64,000 nt of DNA, from NCBI RefSeq assembly GCF_900589395.1, contig NZ_UUIS01000044.1, positions 30,302-94,301 on the forward strand, in the 5' to 3' direction. Positions 45,111-54,286 of this stretch are shown piece by piece. This DNA comes from Pseudomonas viridiflava (lineage in GTDB: Bacteria; Pseudomonadota; Gammaproteobacteria; Pseudomonadales; Pseudomonadaceae). Each line of letters begins with the position of its first letter. Position 1 is the stretch's first letter. Both the position numbers and the translations under genes were made by a program. The notes under the pieces are model-generated. The model did no database searches, was not told where the DNA came from, and was given only the letters and a program-made list of their open reading frames with translations.

Positions 45111-46160
45111 CTACTTGCCCTCATACCGGTCCAGCGTATCGCAGGCGATTTCGCGGCCCAGGGCGATCAGTTCCGGCGCCTTGTAGAATTCGAAGAACCG
45201 GCACACTCGCTTGGGCACGTTGATCAGGATGTCCGGCGGGTAGCCGGCGATCTTGTATTGCGCCAGCGATGTCTGCATCACTTCAAAACTCTGGTTGATC
45301 AGGTCCAGCAGCGAGGCGGGGCCGACGTTGTCGATGATCACCGAGCCGGTGGCTGATCGCGGTGCGCCGGGGCGTTCCGGGGCGGCAGCAGACTGCTGGC
45401 CCTGTGGGTCGGCGCTGGGTTCGCCCAGCCAGGGATTGGCCAGTGGTGCGGCGGCTGGTTGCCCTTGATCGTGGGGCAACAACGGCCCGTCGATTTCACC
45501 CGCCTCCAGCTTGCGCCGGAACGGCAGCCGCGCGCCCAGCGAGTCGATCAGCAGGTCGAAACGTTTCTTGACCGCCGGCGGGCGTTCGATCACCGGCAGG
45601 CTGTAGTGCTGGGCATGGGTGGCGTTGAGGTTGACCGCCACGATCAGGTCACAGTGGCTGGACACCACCGGCACGATGGGCAAGGGGTTGAGCAGGCCGC
45701 CATCGACCAGCATGCGCCCGTTCTGCATGACCGGAGTGAACAGGCTGGGGATCGCCGCCGAGGCGCGCATGGCCTGGTGCAGGCAGCCTTCCTGGAACCA
45801 GATTTCCTGCTGGTTGGTCAGGTCGGTGGCCACGGCCGTGTAGGGAATGGCCAGGTCTTCGATGTTGATTTCGCCGACGATCTCGCGAATCTGGCCAAAG
45901 ACCTTTTCGCCGCGAATGGCCCCCAGGCGAAAGCTCACGTCCACCAGGCGCAGCACGTCCAGGTAATCGAGGCTTTCGATCCACTGCCGGTAGCGGTCCA
46001 GCTTGCCGGCGGCATAAATGCCACCGACCACCGCGCCCATAGAGCAACCGGCGATGCAGGCAATCTCATAGCCACGTCGTTCCAGTTCTTCGATCACGCC
46101 AATGTGGGCGTAACCCCGTGCACCGCCTGAGCCCAGCACCAGGGCGATTCGTTTGCTCAT
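45111..46160 (-). CDS. Patatin-like phospholipase (RssA-like)
   Basis: 349 residues; AAGGA precedes the ATG by 8 bases. The patatin fold motifs are intact: oxyanion loop GSGGARG (residues 10-16), nucleophile Ser40 in GCSMG, and catalytic Asp153 in VDGG. The catalytic domain ends near residue 215. A low-complexity Pro/Ala/Gly/Gln linker of about 50 residues (PLLPHDQG to APRSAT) separates it from a C-terminal helical part (VGPASLLDLINQSFEVMQ, RFFEFYKAPELI). There is no signal peptide, so it is likely cytoplasmic or a peripheral membrane protein. It is expected to hydrolyse acyl esters of lipids; the substrate is unknown. Confidence 0.92.
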   Translation of the reverse strand: MSKRIALVLGSGGARGYAHIGVIEELERRGYEIACIAGCSMGAVVGGIYAAGKLDRYRQWIESLDYLDVLRLVDVSFRLGAIRGEKVFGQIREIVGEINIEDLAIPYTAVATDLTNQQEIWFQEGCLHQAMRASAAIPSLFTPVMQNGRMLVDGGLLNPLPIVPVVSSHCDLIVAVNLNATHAQHYSLPVIERPPAVKKRFDLLIDSLGARLPFRRKLEAGEIDGPLLPHDQGQPAAAPLANPWLGEPSADPQGQQSAAAPERPGAPRSATGSVIIDNVGPASLLDLINQSFEVMQTSLAQYKIAGYPPDILINVPKRVCRFFEFYKAPELIALGREIACDTLDRYEGK

Positions 46161-46309
46161 CAGCCGGTTCCTTGTTGAATGAATGAAGCCTGCAATACCA
46201 GAAAAACAGGCGCAAAAAACAGTTACGCTTGCCGCCGGCGCTCAAGGCACTTTCATTGCCCGGCACCGTCCAACGCGCACATCCCCCCGTTACCTTGAGG
46301 AAACACCCC

Positions 46310-46588
46310 ATGAAAGCCTGGATCTGTCTGCCATTGATGATCGTGGTTCTTGCAGGCTGTGCTGGCAAGACCAGCTATCGCGCCAGCTGCGGCAACCAGC
46401 TCGACAGCGCCTGGAAAGAGCTGGACCTGGCCAAGGCCGAAGGCTTTGCCGGCACGGTCAGCTACTCCAAGGCGCTGTCGCTGCTGACCGGGGCCAAGAC
46501 CCAGCAACAGTTCGAGGCGTTCGAAGGCTGCACCGAAAAAGCCGAAAAGGCACGCTTCTATATTCGTGAGTCGCGCGCCGGCCGCTGA
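46310..46588 (+). CDS. Small lipoprotein, 92 aa
   Basis: The start at 46310 has GAGGA 8 bases upstream. The signal sequence MKAWICLPLMIVVLAGC ends in a lipobox (LAGC) with Cys17 as the lipidation site. The mature part is short and helical (LDSAWKELDLAKAEGFAGTVSYSKALSLLTGAKT) with two further cysteines (ASCGNQ, EGCTEK). No family name comes to mind beyond a conserved Pseudomonas lipoprotein with helical-hairpin composition. It stands alone between the divergent patatin gene and the moxR operon. Confidence 0.8.
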   Translation: MKAWICLPLMIVVLAGCAGKTSYRASCGNQLDSAWKELDLAKAEGFAGTVSYSKALSLLTGAKTQQQFEAFEGCTEKAEKARFYIRESRAGR

Positions 46589-46728
46589 AAACCGCACGTT
46601 GACGCCGGGCGCTCTGCAAAGCGCTGCAATTGCAAAGCCCTCTCTGACGAAAACGCCTACGCTAAAACTACAGTGTTCATACGTGTGGCCGATTAATGGC
46701 CATCAGTCGTCGTCTGGAGAGGCTTTCT

Positions 46729-47646
46729 ATGGGCACCAAGCTGGATGCATGCCTGAGCGCGATCAATGAGGTGGTACTGGGCAAGGAAACGCAGGTGCGC
46801 CAGGCCATGACCTGCCTGCTGGCCGGCGGCCACTTGCTGATCGAAGACTTGCCGGGGATGGGCAAGACCACCCTCAGCCATACCCTGGCCCGGGTTTTGG
46901 GCTTGAGCTACCAACGGATTCAATTCACCTCCGACCTGTTGCCGGGGGACATCCTCGGCACCTCGGTGTTCGACCGCGACACCGGGCAGTTCACCTTTCA
47001 TCCGGGGCCGATCTTCGCCGAACTGGTGCTGGCCGACGAGATCAATCGGGCCACGCCCAAAAGCCAGAGCGCCTTGCTGGAGGCGATGGAAGAAGGGCAG
47101 GTGTCCATCGAGGGCGCTACCCGGCTGCTGCCCGATCCGTTTTTCGTCATCGCCACGCAAAACCCGTTCAGTTCCGGCGGCACCTTTGCCTTGCCCGAAT
47201 CGCAGCTTGACCGCTTCCTGATGCGCATTTCCATGGGCTACCCGGCGCGGGCGGCCGAAAAAGCGCTGCTCCTGGGCCAGTCGCGCCGGCAGTTGCTGCC
47301 GCAGATCAAGCCCATTCTCGACCATGCCCAGTTAGGGTTGCTGCAGGCCCAGGCGCGTCAAGTGCGGGTCAGTGATCCGCTGGTAGACTACGTGCTGCGC
47401 CTGGTTGATGCCACGCGCAGCCAGCCCCAGTTCGCCTATGGCCTGTCGCCACGGGCCAGCCTGGCGATCCTGGCGGCTGCCCGGGCCTGGGCGATGTTGC
47501 TGGGACGGGACTACGTGATTCCCGAGGATGTCCAGGCCGTGCTGCCGGCGGTGGTCGGCCATCGCCTGCGTGACCGCAACGACCCCACCGGGCATGGCGG
47601 CAGTGCGCTGGTGCAAGGGCTGCTGCGCGACGTGGCGGTATTGTGA
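46729..47646 (+). CDS. MoxR-family AAA+ ATPase
   Basis: 305 residues from the ATG at 46729, with GGAGAGG upstream; an ATG at 46696 has no ribosome binding site. Motifs: Walker A PGMGKT (42-47), Walker B LVLADEIN, sensor ATQNPF, arginine-finger region ESQLDRFLMRI and the C-terminal lid RASLAIL. MoxR ATPases act as chaperones for substrates or co-factors of neighbouring DUF58/VWA proteins. It overlaps the DUF58 gene by 4 bp and forms the standard moxR-DUF58-tgpA operon. Confidence 0.94.
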   Translation: MGTKLDACLSAINEVVLGKETQVRQAMTCLLAGGHLLIEDLPGMGKTTLSHTLARVLGLSYQRIQFTSDLLPGDILGTSVFDRDTGQFTFHPGPIFAELVLADEINRATPKSQSALLEAMEEGQVSIEGATRLLPDPFFVIATQNPFSSGGTFALPESQLDRFLMRISMGYPARAAEKALLLGQSRRQLLPQIKPILDHAQLGLLQAQARQVRVSDPLVDYVLRLVDATRSQPQFAYGLSPRASLAILAAARAWAMLLGRDYVIPEDVQAVLPAVVGHRLRDRNDPTGHGGSALVQGLLRDVAVL

Positions 47647-48599
47647 TCGGCCGCTTCAAGCCGCACTGGCAGCGCTGGCTGGTGCGGCGTATTCCGCCGG
47701 CGGCCAGCGTGACCCTGGATCACCGGCGCATCTTTATCCTGCCCACCCGCAGCGGTGCAGTGTTTCTGCTGGTGCTGGTGCTGATGCTGCTGGTGGCGAT
47801 CAACTACCAGAACAGCCTGGCCTATGGCCTGACTTTCCTGCTGGGCTCGGTGGGCGTGCTGGGTATTCTGCACACCTATCGCAACCTCAGTGGCATGGTG
47901 ATCAGCGCCGGTACGACGCGCGCGGTGTTTGTCGGCGAATCGGTGTTGCTGCGCCTGCGCCTGGAAAGCACCGGCACCGCACACCAGGCCATTGGCGTGG
48001 GCTGGGATGCGGTGCAGATGCAGCAATACGACGTCGGCGCTGCCGGCAACCGCGAAGTCGAACTGAGCCGTCCGGCCCAGGTGCGCGGCTGGTTGCGGGC
48101 ACCGCGCCTGCGCATCGAAAGCGTCTTTCCGCTGGGCATCCTGCGCGCCTGGACCTGGCTGGACCTGGAGCAAACCGTGCTGATCTACCCGCGTCCGGTG
48201 CCGGGCAACATGCCCTTGCTGGCCGGGGTGCAGCCGCATGCCGAGGACGACGGACAGGCCACCCGTGGCCAGGGCGTGGATGACTACCAGGGCCTGCGCC
48301 ATTACCAGCCCGGTGACAATCGCCGGCGCGTGCACTGGAAAGCCTGGTCGCGGGGGCAGGGCCTGCTGGTCAAGGACTTTACCGACCTGAGCGGGCATGA
48401 CCTGTGCCTGGATTTCATGGTGCTCGACGGCGACATCGAGGAGCGCCTGTCACGGCTGTGTTACTGGGTGCTGGAGCTGTCGCAGCGCCAGCAGCCCTTC
48501 GCCCTGCGCCTGCCCGGTCTTGAGGTGGCGATGGACAGCGGCGACGGGCACCGCGAACTGTGCCTGCGTGCGCTGGCCCTGCATGGAACCGCGCGATGA
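47643..48599 (+). CDS. DUF58 domain protein
   Basis: 318 residues; it starts at a GTG overlapping the moxR stop. Two adjacent membrane helices lie near residues 37-80 (AVFLLVLVLMLLVAINYQNSLAYGLTFLLGSVGVLGIL). The DUF58 signature is RGQGVDDYQGLRHYQPGDNRRRVHWKAWSRG near residues 205-245. The family nearly always accompanies a MoxR ATPase; its biochemical role is unproven. The ATG of the following transglutaminase gene overlaps its stop (ATGA), so the three genes are translationally coupled. Confidence 0.93.
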   Translation: MIGRFKPHWQRWLVRRIPPAASVTLDHRRIFILPTRSGAVFLLVLVLMLLVAINYQNSLAYGLTFLLGSVGVLGILHTYRNLSGMVISAGTTRAVFVGESVLLRLRLESTGTAHQAIGVGWDAVQMQQYDVGAAGNREVELSRPAQVRGWLRAPRLRIESVFPLGILRAWTWLDLEQTVLIYPRPVPGNMPLLAGVQPHAEDDGQATRGQGVDDYQGLRHYQPGDNRRRVHWKAWSRGQGLLVKDFTDLSGHDLCLDFMVLDGDIEERLSRLCYWVLELSQRQQPFALRLPGLEVAMDSGDGHRELCLRALALHGTAR

Positions 48600-50644
48600 A
48601 CGATCGCACCTTGAAAGCGCCGCCCGACAAGGCCGCCTCGATGAGCGAGCAGGCACGCCTGGCCCAGCCGATCCCGCGCATCTGCCTGACCTGGCTGCTG
48701 CTGGCCCAGGCGCTGGTCATCGTGCCCTTTGCCCTGCATATTCCGCCGCCATTGCTGATCCTGTGGCTGGTGTGTTCCTTGTGGCGCATCCAGATTTTTC
48801 GCATGCGCGCGCGGCTGCCAGGCACTTGGGTCAAGGCCGGGCTGCTGGTCGGCACCGCCGGTGGCGTGTACCTGGCCCGTGGCAGCCTGGTGGGGCTGGA
48901 GGCGGGCGCGGCGCTGCTGATCGCCGCGTTCATTCTCAAGATGCTGGAAATGCACACCCGCCGCGATGCGCTGGTGCTGATCTTCCTGGGCTTTTTCTGC
49001 GTGGTGGTGGGCTATCTGTTCGAAGACAGCCTGCTGTGGGCGCTGTTTACCCTGCTGCCGATCGGCACCTTGCTGGCAGCGTTGATCGGCCTGCAACAGG
49101 TCGATGTCGCCCGCAAGCCGGAGGTGACCCTGCGCCTGGCGCTCAAGCTGATGCTGCAGGCCCTGCCGCTGATGCTGATCATGTTTCTGTTCTTTCCGCG
49201 CCTGGAGCCGCTGTGGTCGTTGCCGCAACCGAGCAACAAGGGCGTGACCGGGCTGTCCGACAGCATGGCACCGGGCGACATGGCCGAGCTGAGCCGCTCG
49301 GCAGCGCTGGTGTTTCGCGCCAGCTTCGAAGGCCCCGCGCCGGCGCGTAGCCAGCTGTACTGGCGCAGCCTGACGCTGGATCAGTTCGACGGCCGGCGCT
49401 GGTCGCAATCGGGGCGCAGCCAGTCGGTGCAACTGGCGCAATGGAGCAAGCGCGGTGAGCCATTGGCCTACAGCATCGTGCTTGAGCCCAGCGGCCGGCC
49501 CTGGCTGCCGAGCCTGGACGTGGCCGAAACCGGCCAGGATGAAGTGCGCCTGATGAGCGACTTTCGCTTGCAGCGTCGCCGCCCGGTCAGCCAGGCGCTG
49601 CTGTACGCGGCGCAGTCCTGGCCCGAGGCGCTGCGCGACCCGCAGCTCACTGACAACATCCAGCACCAGGCGCTGCAATTGCCGGCGCGTGGCAACCCCG
49701 AGGCGCGGCAGTGGGCGGCTGATCTCAAGCGCCGCTACCCGCAACCGGACCGCCTGGCCGAGGCGTTGCTGGGCTGGTTCGCCGAGCAGCCATTTCACTA
49801 CACGCTCAAGCCGCCGACCCTGGGGCCGGACAGTATCGACGACTTTCTGTTTACCAGCCGCCAGGGCTTTTGTGCGCACTACGCCGGCGCTATGGTCTTT
49901 GTGTTGCGCGCCGCCGGCATTCCGGCGCGGGTGGTGGCCGGCTATCAGGGCGGTGAGTTCAACCCTGACGGCCAGTACCTGACCGTGCGCCAGTTCGACG
50001 CACATGCCTGGGTCGAATACTGGCAGCCGGGCACGGGCTGGCGCAGCGTAGACCCCACCGCTGCCGTGGCCCCGCAACGCATCGAGCAGGGCCTGGAGCA
50101 AGCCCTGTCGGCCGACGAGGCCTTTCTGGCGGATTCTCCGATGTCAGCGCTGCGCTATCGCCATGTGCCATGGATCAACGCCGTGCGCCTGAGCTGGGAC
50201 AACCTCAACTACGGCTGGCAGCGCTGGGTACTGGGCTATCAGGGCCAGCAGCAGTTGCAGGTGCTGGACCGCTGGTTCGCCGGCTGGCAGGCGCCGGCCT
50301 TCGTGGCCGGGCTGGTGTTGGCACTGGCCTTGATGGCGCTGTGGATCTTCAAACCCTGGCAACGTGAAAACGATGCGCAACTTCGCCTGTTCCACGCGTT
50401 CGAACGCTTGCTGGCGCGGCATGGACTGCGGCGCTTGCCGGGCGAGGGCGCACAGGCCTTCGGTACGCGCGCGATGCTGGCGCTGCCGCAGCAGGCCGAG
50501 GCCATCGGGGCGTTCATCGCGCAGTTCATGGCGCTGCGCTATGCCGCCGACGGCACGTCACTGCAGGGCTTGCGCCGCGCCTTGAAACACCTGCGGCGCG
50601 GCTTGCCGTGGCGCTTGCCGACCATCAGGGACAAACATTCATAA
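48596..50644 (+). CDS. tgpA: Transglutaminase TgpA (DUF3488, transglutaminase core, DUF4129)
   Basis: 682 residues from the ATG at 48596, which overlaps the DUF58 stop. About five membrane helices span residues 35-190, followed by a periplasmic domain. The transglutaminase triad is intact: Cys426 in RQGFCAHYAGAM, His470 in FDAHAWVEYW and Asp486 in VDPTAAV. A further membrane helix near residues 570-590 precedes a cytoplasmic C-terminal tail. The layout matches P. aeruginosa PA2873 (TgpA), whose periplasmic domain has transglutaminase activity and which is reported as important for viability. It sits in the conserved MoxR operon. Confidence 0.93.
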   Translation: MNDRTLKAPPDKAASMSEQARLAQPIPRICLTWLLLAQALVIVPFALHIPPPLLILWLVCSLWRIQIFRMRARLPGTWVKAGLLVGTAGGVYLARGSLVGLEAGAALLIAAFILKMLEMHTRRDALVLIFLGFFCVVVGYLFEDSLLWALFTLLPIGTLLAALIGLQQVDVARKPEVTLRLALKLMLQALPLMLIMFLFFPRLEPLWSLPQPSNKGVTGLSDSMAPGDMAELSRSAALVFRASFEGPAPARSQLYWRSLTLDQFDGRRWSQSGRSQSVQLAQWSKRGEPLAYSIVLEPSGRPWLPSLDVAETGQDEVRLMSDFRLQRRRPVSQALLYAAQSWPEALRDPQLTDNIQHQALQLPARGNPEARQWAADLKRRYPQPDRLAEALLGWFAEQPFHYTLKPPTLGPDSIDDFLFTSRQGFCAHYAGAMVFVLRAAGIPARVVAGYQGGEFNPDGQYLTVRQFDAHAWVEYWQPGTGWRSVDPTAAVAPQRIEQGLEQALSADEAFLADSPMSALRYRHVPWINAVRLSWDNLNYGWQRWVLGYQGQQQLQVLDRWFAGWQAPAFVAGLVLALALMALWIFKPWQRENDAQLRLFHAFERLLARHGLRRLPGEGAQAFGTRAMLALPQQAEAIGAFIAQFMALRYAADGTSLQGLRRALKHLRRGLPWRLPTIRDKHS

Positions 50645-50661
50645 ACTGATTGGGGTACTGC

Positions 50662-51429
50662 ATGTCATCGATGGTGGGGCATCTGATTGCTGAAATTCTG
50701 GCGCTTGAAGTCAAGCTGTTGGCCTGTCAGGCACGCCTGGCGGTGTCGACCGACAGCGAAGCGTTGCACGATTTGCGCACCACGGTGCGCCGGCTGCGCA
50801 GCCTGCTGCGGCCGTTGCGTGGGCTGGGCGGGGTCGATGCGCTGGAACAGGCCGCCCGCGAGGTCGGGCAGTTAACCACGCCGCTGCGTGACCTGCAGGT
50901 GCTCAGCGCGTTCCTGCACCAACAGGGCTGGCATGACCTGGCCCTGCCACGTGATCACTACTTGGAGCAGGCCTGCCCGCCGGTGGCCAGCAGCCCCGAA
51001 CTCAAGAGCCTGCTCAAGCACCTTGAACAATTGCCGGCCTCGTTGCGCCAGCAGCAGCGCGGCGGGCAACTCAAGGGGCTGCGCAAGCGCATCGAGAAGG
51101 GCATGGACAAGCAATGGAAAAAGCTGCGCGAAGCCATGGCCGACCCGGCGCACGATCGCCATCGCCTGCGCCTGTTGATCAAGCGGGTGCGCTATGCGGC
51201 CGAAGCCTACCCGGAGCTGAGTCATCAGCCCAAGGGCATGCGCGCCCGGCTCAAGCAGGCGCAGGGTGCGCTGGGCGACTGGCATGACCACCTGCAATGG
51301 CTGGCGCTGGCCGGTCAACACGCAGACCTGGCACCCTGCATCGCCGGCTGGCAGATCGGCATTGTGCAGGCTGAGCAACAAGGTGAAGTGGCACTGGAGC
51401 GACTGGGCAAGGCCTGTTTCGGTAAATAA
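50662..51429 (+). CDS. CHAD domain protein
   Basis: 255 residues from the ATG at 50662; a GGGG stretch lies 8 bases upstream. The all-helical CHAD pattern is clear: the histidine-centred LHDLRTTVRRLRSLLRPL near the start, TPLRDLQVL in the middle, and HRLRLLIKRVRYAAEAYPEL followed by LGDWHDHLQWLAL. CHAD domains bind inorganic polyphosphate and localise to its granules. It lies 17 bp after tgpA, so it may be read from the same promoter. No CYTH domain is attached. Confidence 0.9.
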   Translation: MSSMVGHLIAEILALEVKLLACQARLAVSTDSEALHDLRTTVRRLRSLLRPLRGLGGVDALEQAAREVGQLTTPLRDLQVLSAFLHQQGWHDLALPRDHYLEQACPPVASSPELKSLLKHLEQLPASLRQQQRGGQLKGLRKRIEKGMDKQWKKLREAMADPAHDRHRLRLLIKRVRYAAEAYPELSHQPKGMRARLKQAQGALGDWHDHLQWLALAGQHADLAPCIAGWQIGIVQAEQQGEVALERLGKACFGK

Positions 51430-51527
51430 GTCATTCTGGCCGCAGTTATGGCGTTTATGGCTTCAAGTTCGGGTCAGCGGGCTCGGTAAGATCGTTGCAC
51501 TTCGATCCCTGGACCTATGGAGCCATC

Positions 51528-52325
51528 ATGAACTTTGCCGAGCTGATTGCTGCGCTCAACGATAACCCGCGCTCGGTCGTGATTCCGGCGCACTGGGGGC
51601 AGGGCCGGGCCAGTTTTGGCGGCCTGGTGGCGGCCCTGCAATACCTGGCCATGCGCGCGCAAGTGGCGGATAACCGTCCGGTTCGGTCGCTGGCGATCAC
51701 CTTCGTCGGGCCGGTGGCGCCTGAGGTGGCGGTAAGTTTCGAGGTCGAGATTCTGCGCGAAGGGTCGGCGGTGACCCAAGTGCTGGGACGCACCACCCAG
51801 AACGGCCAGACCTGCGCGTTGGTACAGGGCAGTTTTGGTGCCCCGCGCGAGTCGGTGGCCCGCTATGAGCCGCCCATACAGGCCAGCGAACTCAAGCCGT
51901 TGGCAGACAGTTTTACCTTGCCCTTCGTCAAGGGCGCGATGCCTGATTTTCTCCAGCACCTGGACATCAAATGGGGGCAGGGTGGCTTGCCGTTCAGCAA
52001 CAGCCCGTCACCGGTGATTGGTGGATATGTGCGCCTGCGCGATACAGACCCGCAAGCGTTGAGTGAAACCCATGTGCTGGCGCTGGTGGATGCCTGGCCC
52101 AGCGGCCTGCTGACCTGGGTGGACAAGCCGACGCCTGCCAGTTCGCTGACCTGGACCATCGAGTTCGTGCACCCGCAGCCAGCGCTGACCACCCATGACT
52201 GGTGCAGCTACCGCGCCGAAATCGAGCATGCCCGTGACGGTTACGGTCATTGCGCGGCGACCCTGCGCGCGCCGGACGGAGCCCTGATTGCCATCAGTCG
52301 GCAGACGGTAACGGTGTTTGGCTAG
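51528..52325 (+). CDS. Acyl-CoA thioesterase, double hot-dog (TesB-like)
   Basis: 265 residues from the ATG at 51528, which has TGGAG 7 bases upstream. Two hot-dog halves can be recognised: FGGLVAALQYLAM with VRSLAITFVGPV in the first, and ETHVLALVDAWPSG with SLTWTIEFVHP in the second. The protein ends CAATLRAPDGALIAISRQTVTVFG, the familiar end of the thioesterase-like superfamily. It is expected to hydrolyse acyl-CoA esters in the cytoplasm; the chain-length preference is unknown. It is transcribed from its own 98-bp gap after the CHAD gene. Confidence 0.88.
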   Translation: MNFAELIAALNDNPRSVVIPAHWGQGRASFGGLVAALQYLAMRAQVADNRPVRSLAITFVGPVAPEVAVSFEVEILREGSAVTQVLGRTTQNGQTCALVQGSFGAPRESVARYEPPIQASELKPLADSFTLPFVKGAMPDFLQHLDIKWGQGGLPFSNSPSPVIGGYVRLRDTDPQALSETHVLALVDAWPSGLLTWVDKPTPASSLTWTIEFVHPQPALTTHDWCSYRAEIEHARDGYGHCAATLRAPDGALIAISRQTVTVFG

Positions 52326-52330
52326 AACGA

Positions 52331-52531
52331 TCAGTGGTGACGTTGCAGGGCCACGGCGGCCACCAGGCCGATCACGCCGACGCCAATCGAGGTCAGGCTG
52401 GTCGAGACCAGCCCGTTGACCAGCAACAGGGTACCCAGCACAAGAATCGGCGCGGCGATCAGTTGCAGGGTGGTGTGCGGTTGGCTGGCCTCGAAAGCAT
52501 GCCAATGAAAGTCAGCAATTCGCTTGAGCAT
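52331..52531 (-). CDS. Small two-helix membrane protein, 66 aa
   Basis: AGAGGA lies 6 bases before the ATG. The protein starts MLKRIADFHWHAFEASQPH and then has two hydrophobic segments (LQLIAAPILVLGTLLLVNGLV and LTSIGVGVIGLVAAVAL) ending in RHH. It converges with the thioesterase gene, leaving 5 bp between stops. I know no function; it looks like a conserved small inner-membrane protein. The 213 bp between 52532 and 52744 show no further gene. Confidence 0.75.
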   Translation of the reverse strand: MLKRIADFHWHAFEASQPHTTLQLIAAPILVLGTLLLVNGLVSTSLTSIGVGVIGLVAAVALQRHH

Positions 52532-52744
52532 GTGTCGGTCCTCTTCAATGCAGGTGTCCGCCTGTGCGGAGCAATGATTGAAGTCTAGGCCGTCGCCTGC
52601 CGGCCTGCGAATCGAGCCTGGCTATCGGGGTGATAGACCGATCATCGCCAGCCTTGGCGCACCACAGAAATGGAACCGAGGTGGATTCAATACCTCATAA
52701 AACCAGTAAGTCATTTTGGATACAGTGCGATCCAGAACTTGCCG

Positions 52745-54220
52745 TCAAAGCCGTAACTGCCCGATCGAGCGGTTCAGTTCGCCGGCCAGGGTGGCAAGAT
52801 CGGTACTGGTGCTGGCCGAGTCGAGCGTCTGTGACACGGTGCGGTCAGTCACGTCGCGGATGCTGACCACGGCGCGGTTCATTTCTTCGGCCACCTGGCT
52901 TTGCTGCTGCGCCGCCACGGCGATCTGCGTGTTGCTTTCGCGCATTTGCGCCACCGCCTGGGCAATCGCCGCCAGCGCTTCGCCGGCTTCCTGGGCCTGT
53001 TGCACGCATTCATCGGCCTTGTATGAGCTGTCCTGCATGAAGTCCACTGCATCGCGGGTGCCGGCCTGCAGGTCGGCGATCATGCCGGTGATTTCATCGG
53101 TGGAGGTTTGCACGCGCTTGGCCAGGTTGCGCACTTCGTCGGCGACCACGGCAAAGCCGCGACCCATTTCCCCGGCCCGCGCCGCTTCGATGGCGGCGTT
53201 GAGGGCCAGCAGGTTGGTCTGTTCGGCAATGCTGTGGATCACACTGACCACGCCGTTGATCTTCTGGCTGTCTTCGGCCAGGCGCTGGATCATGCGAGCG
53301 GTCTGCTGCACGCCGCTGGACAGCCCGGCAATCGACACCTGCACGCGGTCGACCACCTGCTTGCCGCTGCCGGCCAGGCTGTCGGCGGTCTGCGACTGGT
53401 CGCGGGTGGTGCCGGCGTGCTGGGCGATGTGGTAGACGGTGGCCGACATCTGGTTGATGGCCGTGGCCACCTGATCAGTCTCGCTCTGCTGGCCGAGCAT
53501 GCCCTGGCGCACCCCGCTCATGCCGGCCGCCAGGCTGGCGGCGCCGACGTCCAGGCGCGCGGCGGTGTGCGACACGGTATTGACCACCCGCTGGTAGCCG
53601 GCCTGCAGGGCGTTGAAGGCATTGGCCATTTGCCCCACCTCATCCTGGCTGCCTTGGGGCGCGCGGGCCGACAGGTCGCCGCTGCGCTCGACGTGCAGCA
53701 TCACATCCTTGAGGGCATTGAGCTGGCTGAGCAGAAAGCGGATCAGCAACTGCGAGGCACACAGCATCAGCACCATCAGCACGCCCACGGCCAGCGCGTA
53801 CTGGGCGAAGCGTTCCAGCAGCAGTTGGCCGAAGGTGGGCGCGTATGCCAGGACCGCCAGGCGCTGGCCATCAGTGCGCTCGATGACTTGGGCACCGAAC
53901 AGGGTGCGGTCCTGGAGCGGCGTATCCAGATCGACCCAGCCGCGTGCCGAGGCCAGTGCCGGCACTGGCTGTCCGGCCACCCGTGGGCTAGTGCCGGCGC
54001 TGTAGACCAGGGTGTCGGTGTCGGCAGGCAGCGCCTGCGCGGCGGGCCATGCCGCCAGCACACGCGCCTGGCTTTGCGCCGTCTGCCGGGCAGTATCCTG
54101 GCGGCCCTGTTGCTCAAGCTGCAAGGCGTAGAGCACCAGCATCAGGGTGGTGAAGAAAGCGACCGTGTTCACGGCCCAGAACTTGTATTTCAAAGAGAGG
54201 TTGCTAAGCCATGAGCCCAT
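52745..54220 (-). CDS. Methyl-accepting chemotaxis protein with short periplasmic domain
   Basis: 491 residues from the ATG at 54220. TM1 lies at about 13-33 and TM2 at about 142-165, leaving a small periplasmic domain of about 105 residues that I cannot assign. A HAMP-like linker is followed by the signalling hairpin with the conserved tip [37 protein letters not shown]. There is no CheR-binding pentapeptide at the end (GQLRL). A sigma-28-type minus 10 box (GCCGATA at 54245-54251 on the minus strand) lies just upstream. The ligand is unknown. Confidence 0.93.
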   Translation of the reverse strand: MGSWLSNLSLKYKFWAVNTVAFFTTLMLVLYALQLEQQGRQDTARQTAQSQARVLAAWPAAQALPADTDTLVYSAGTSPRVAGQPVPALASARGWVDLDTPLQDRTLFGAQVIERTDGQRLAVLAYAPTFGQLLLERFAQYALAVGVLMVLMLCASQLLIRFLLSQLNALKDVMLHVERSGDLSARAPQGSQDEVGQMANAFNALQAGYQRVVNTVSHTAARLDVGAASLAAGMSGVRQGMLGQQSETDQVATAINQMSATVYHIAQHAGTTRDQSQTADSLAGSGKQVVDRVQVSIAGLSSGVQQTARMIQRLAEDSQKINGVVSVIHSIAEQTNLLALNAAIEAARAGEMGRGFAVVADEVRNLAKRVQTSTDEITGMIADLQAGTRDAVDFMQDSSYKADECVQQAQEAGEALAAIAQAVAQMRESNTQIAVAAQQQSQVAEEMNRAVVSIRDVTDRTVSQTLDSASTSTDLATLAGELNRSIGQLRL

Positions 54221-54244
54221 GAGTGGTCTTCTAGTCGTCTGAGG

Positions 54245-54251
54245 TATCGGC
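54245..54251 (-). promoter_or_regulatory. Possible sigma-28 (FliA) minus 10 box for the chemoreceptor
   Basis: GCCGATA on the minus strand, 24 bp before the chemoreceptor start, matches the FliA minus 10 consensus. The expected minus 35 (TCAAG/TAAA) is only weakly matched at the right distance, so confidence is low. Confidence 0.35.
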
Positions 54252-54286
54252 AAGGTGATGTCACATTGCCTTAATTCCCAGGGCGG

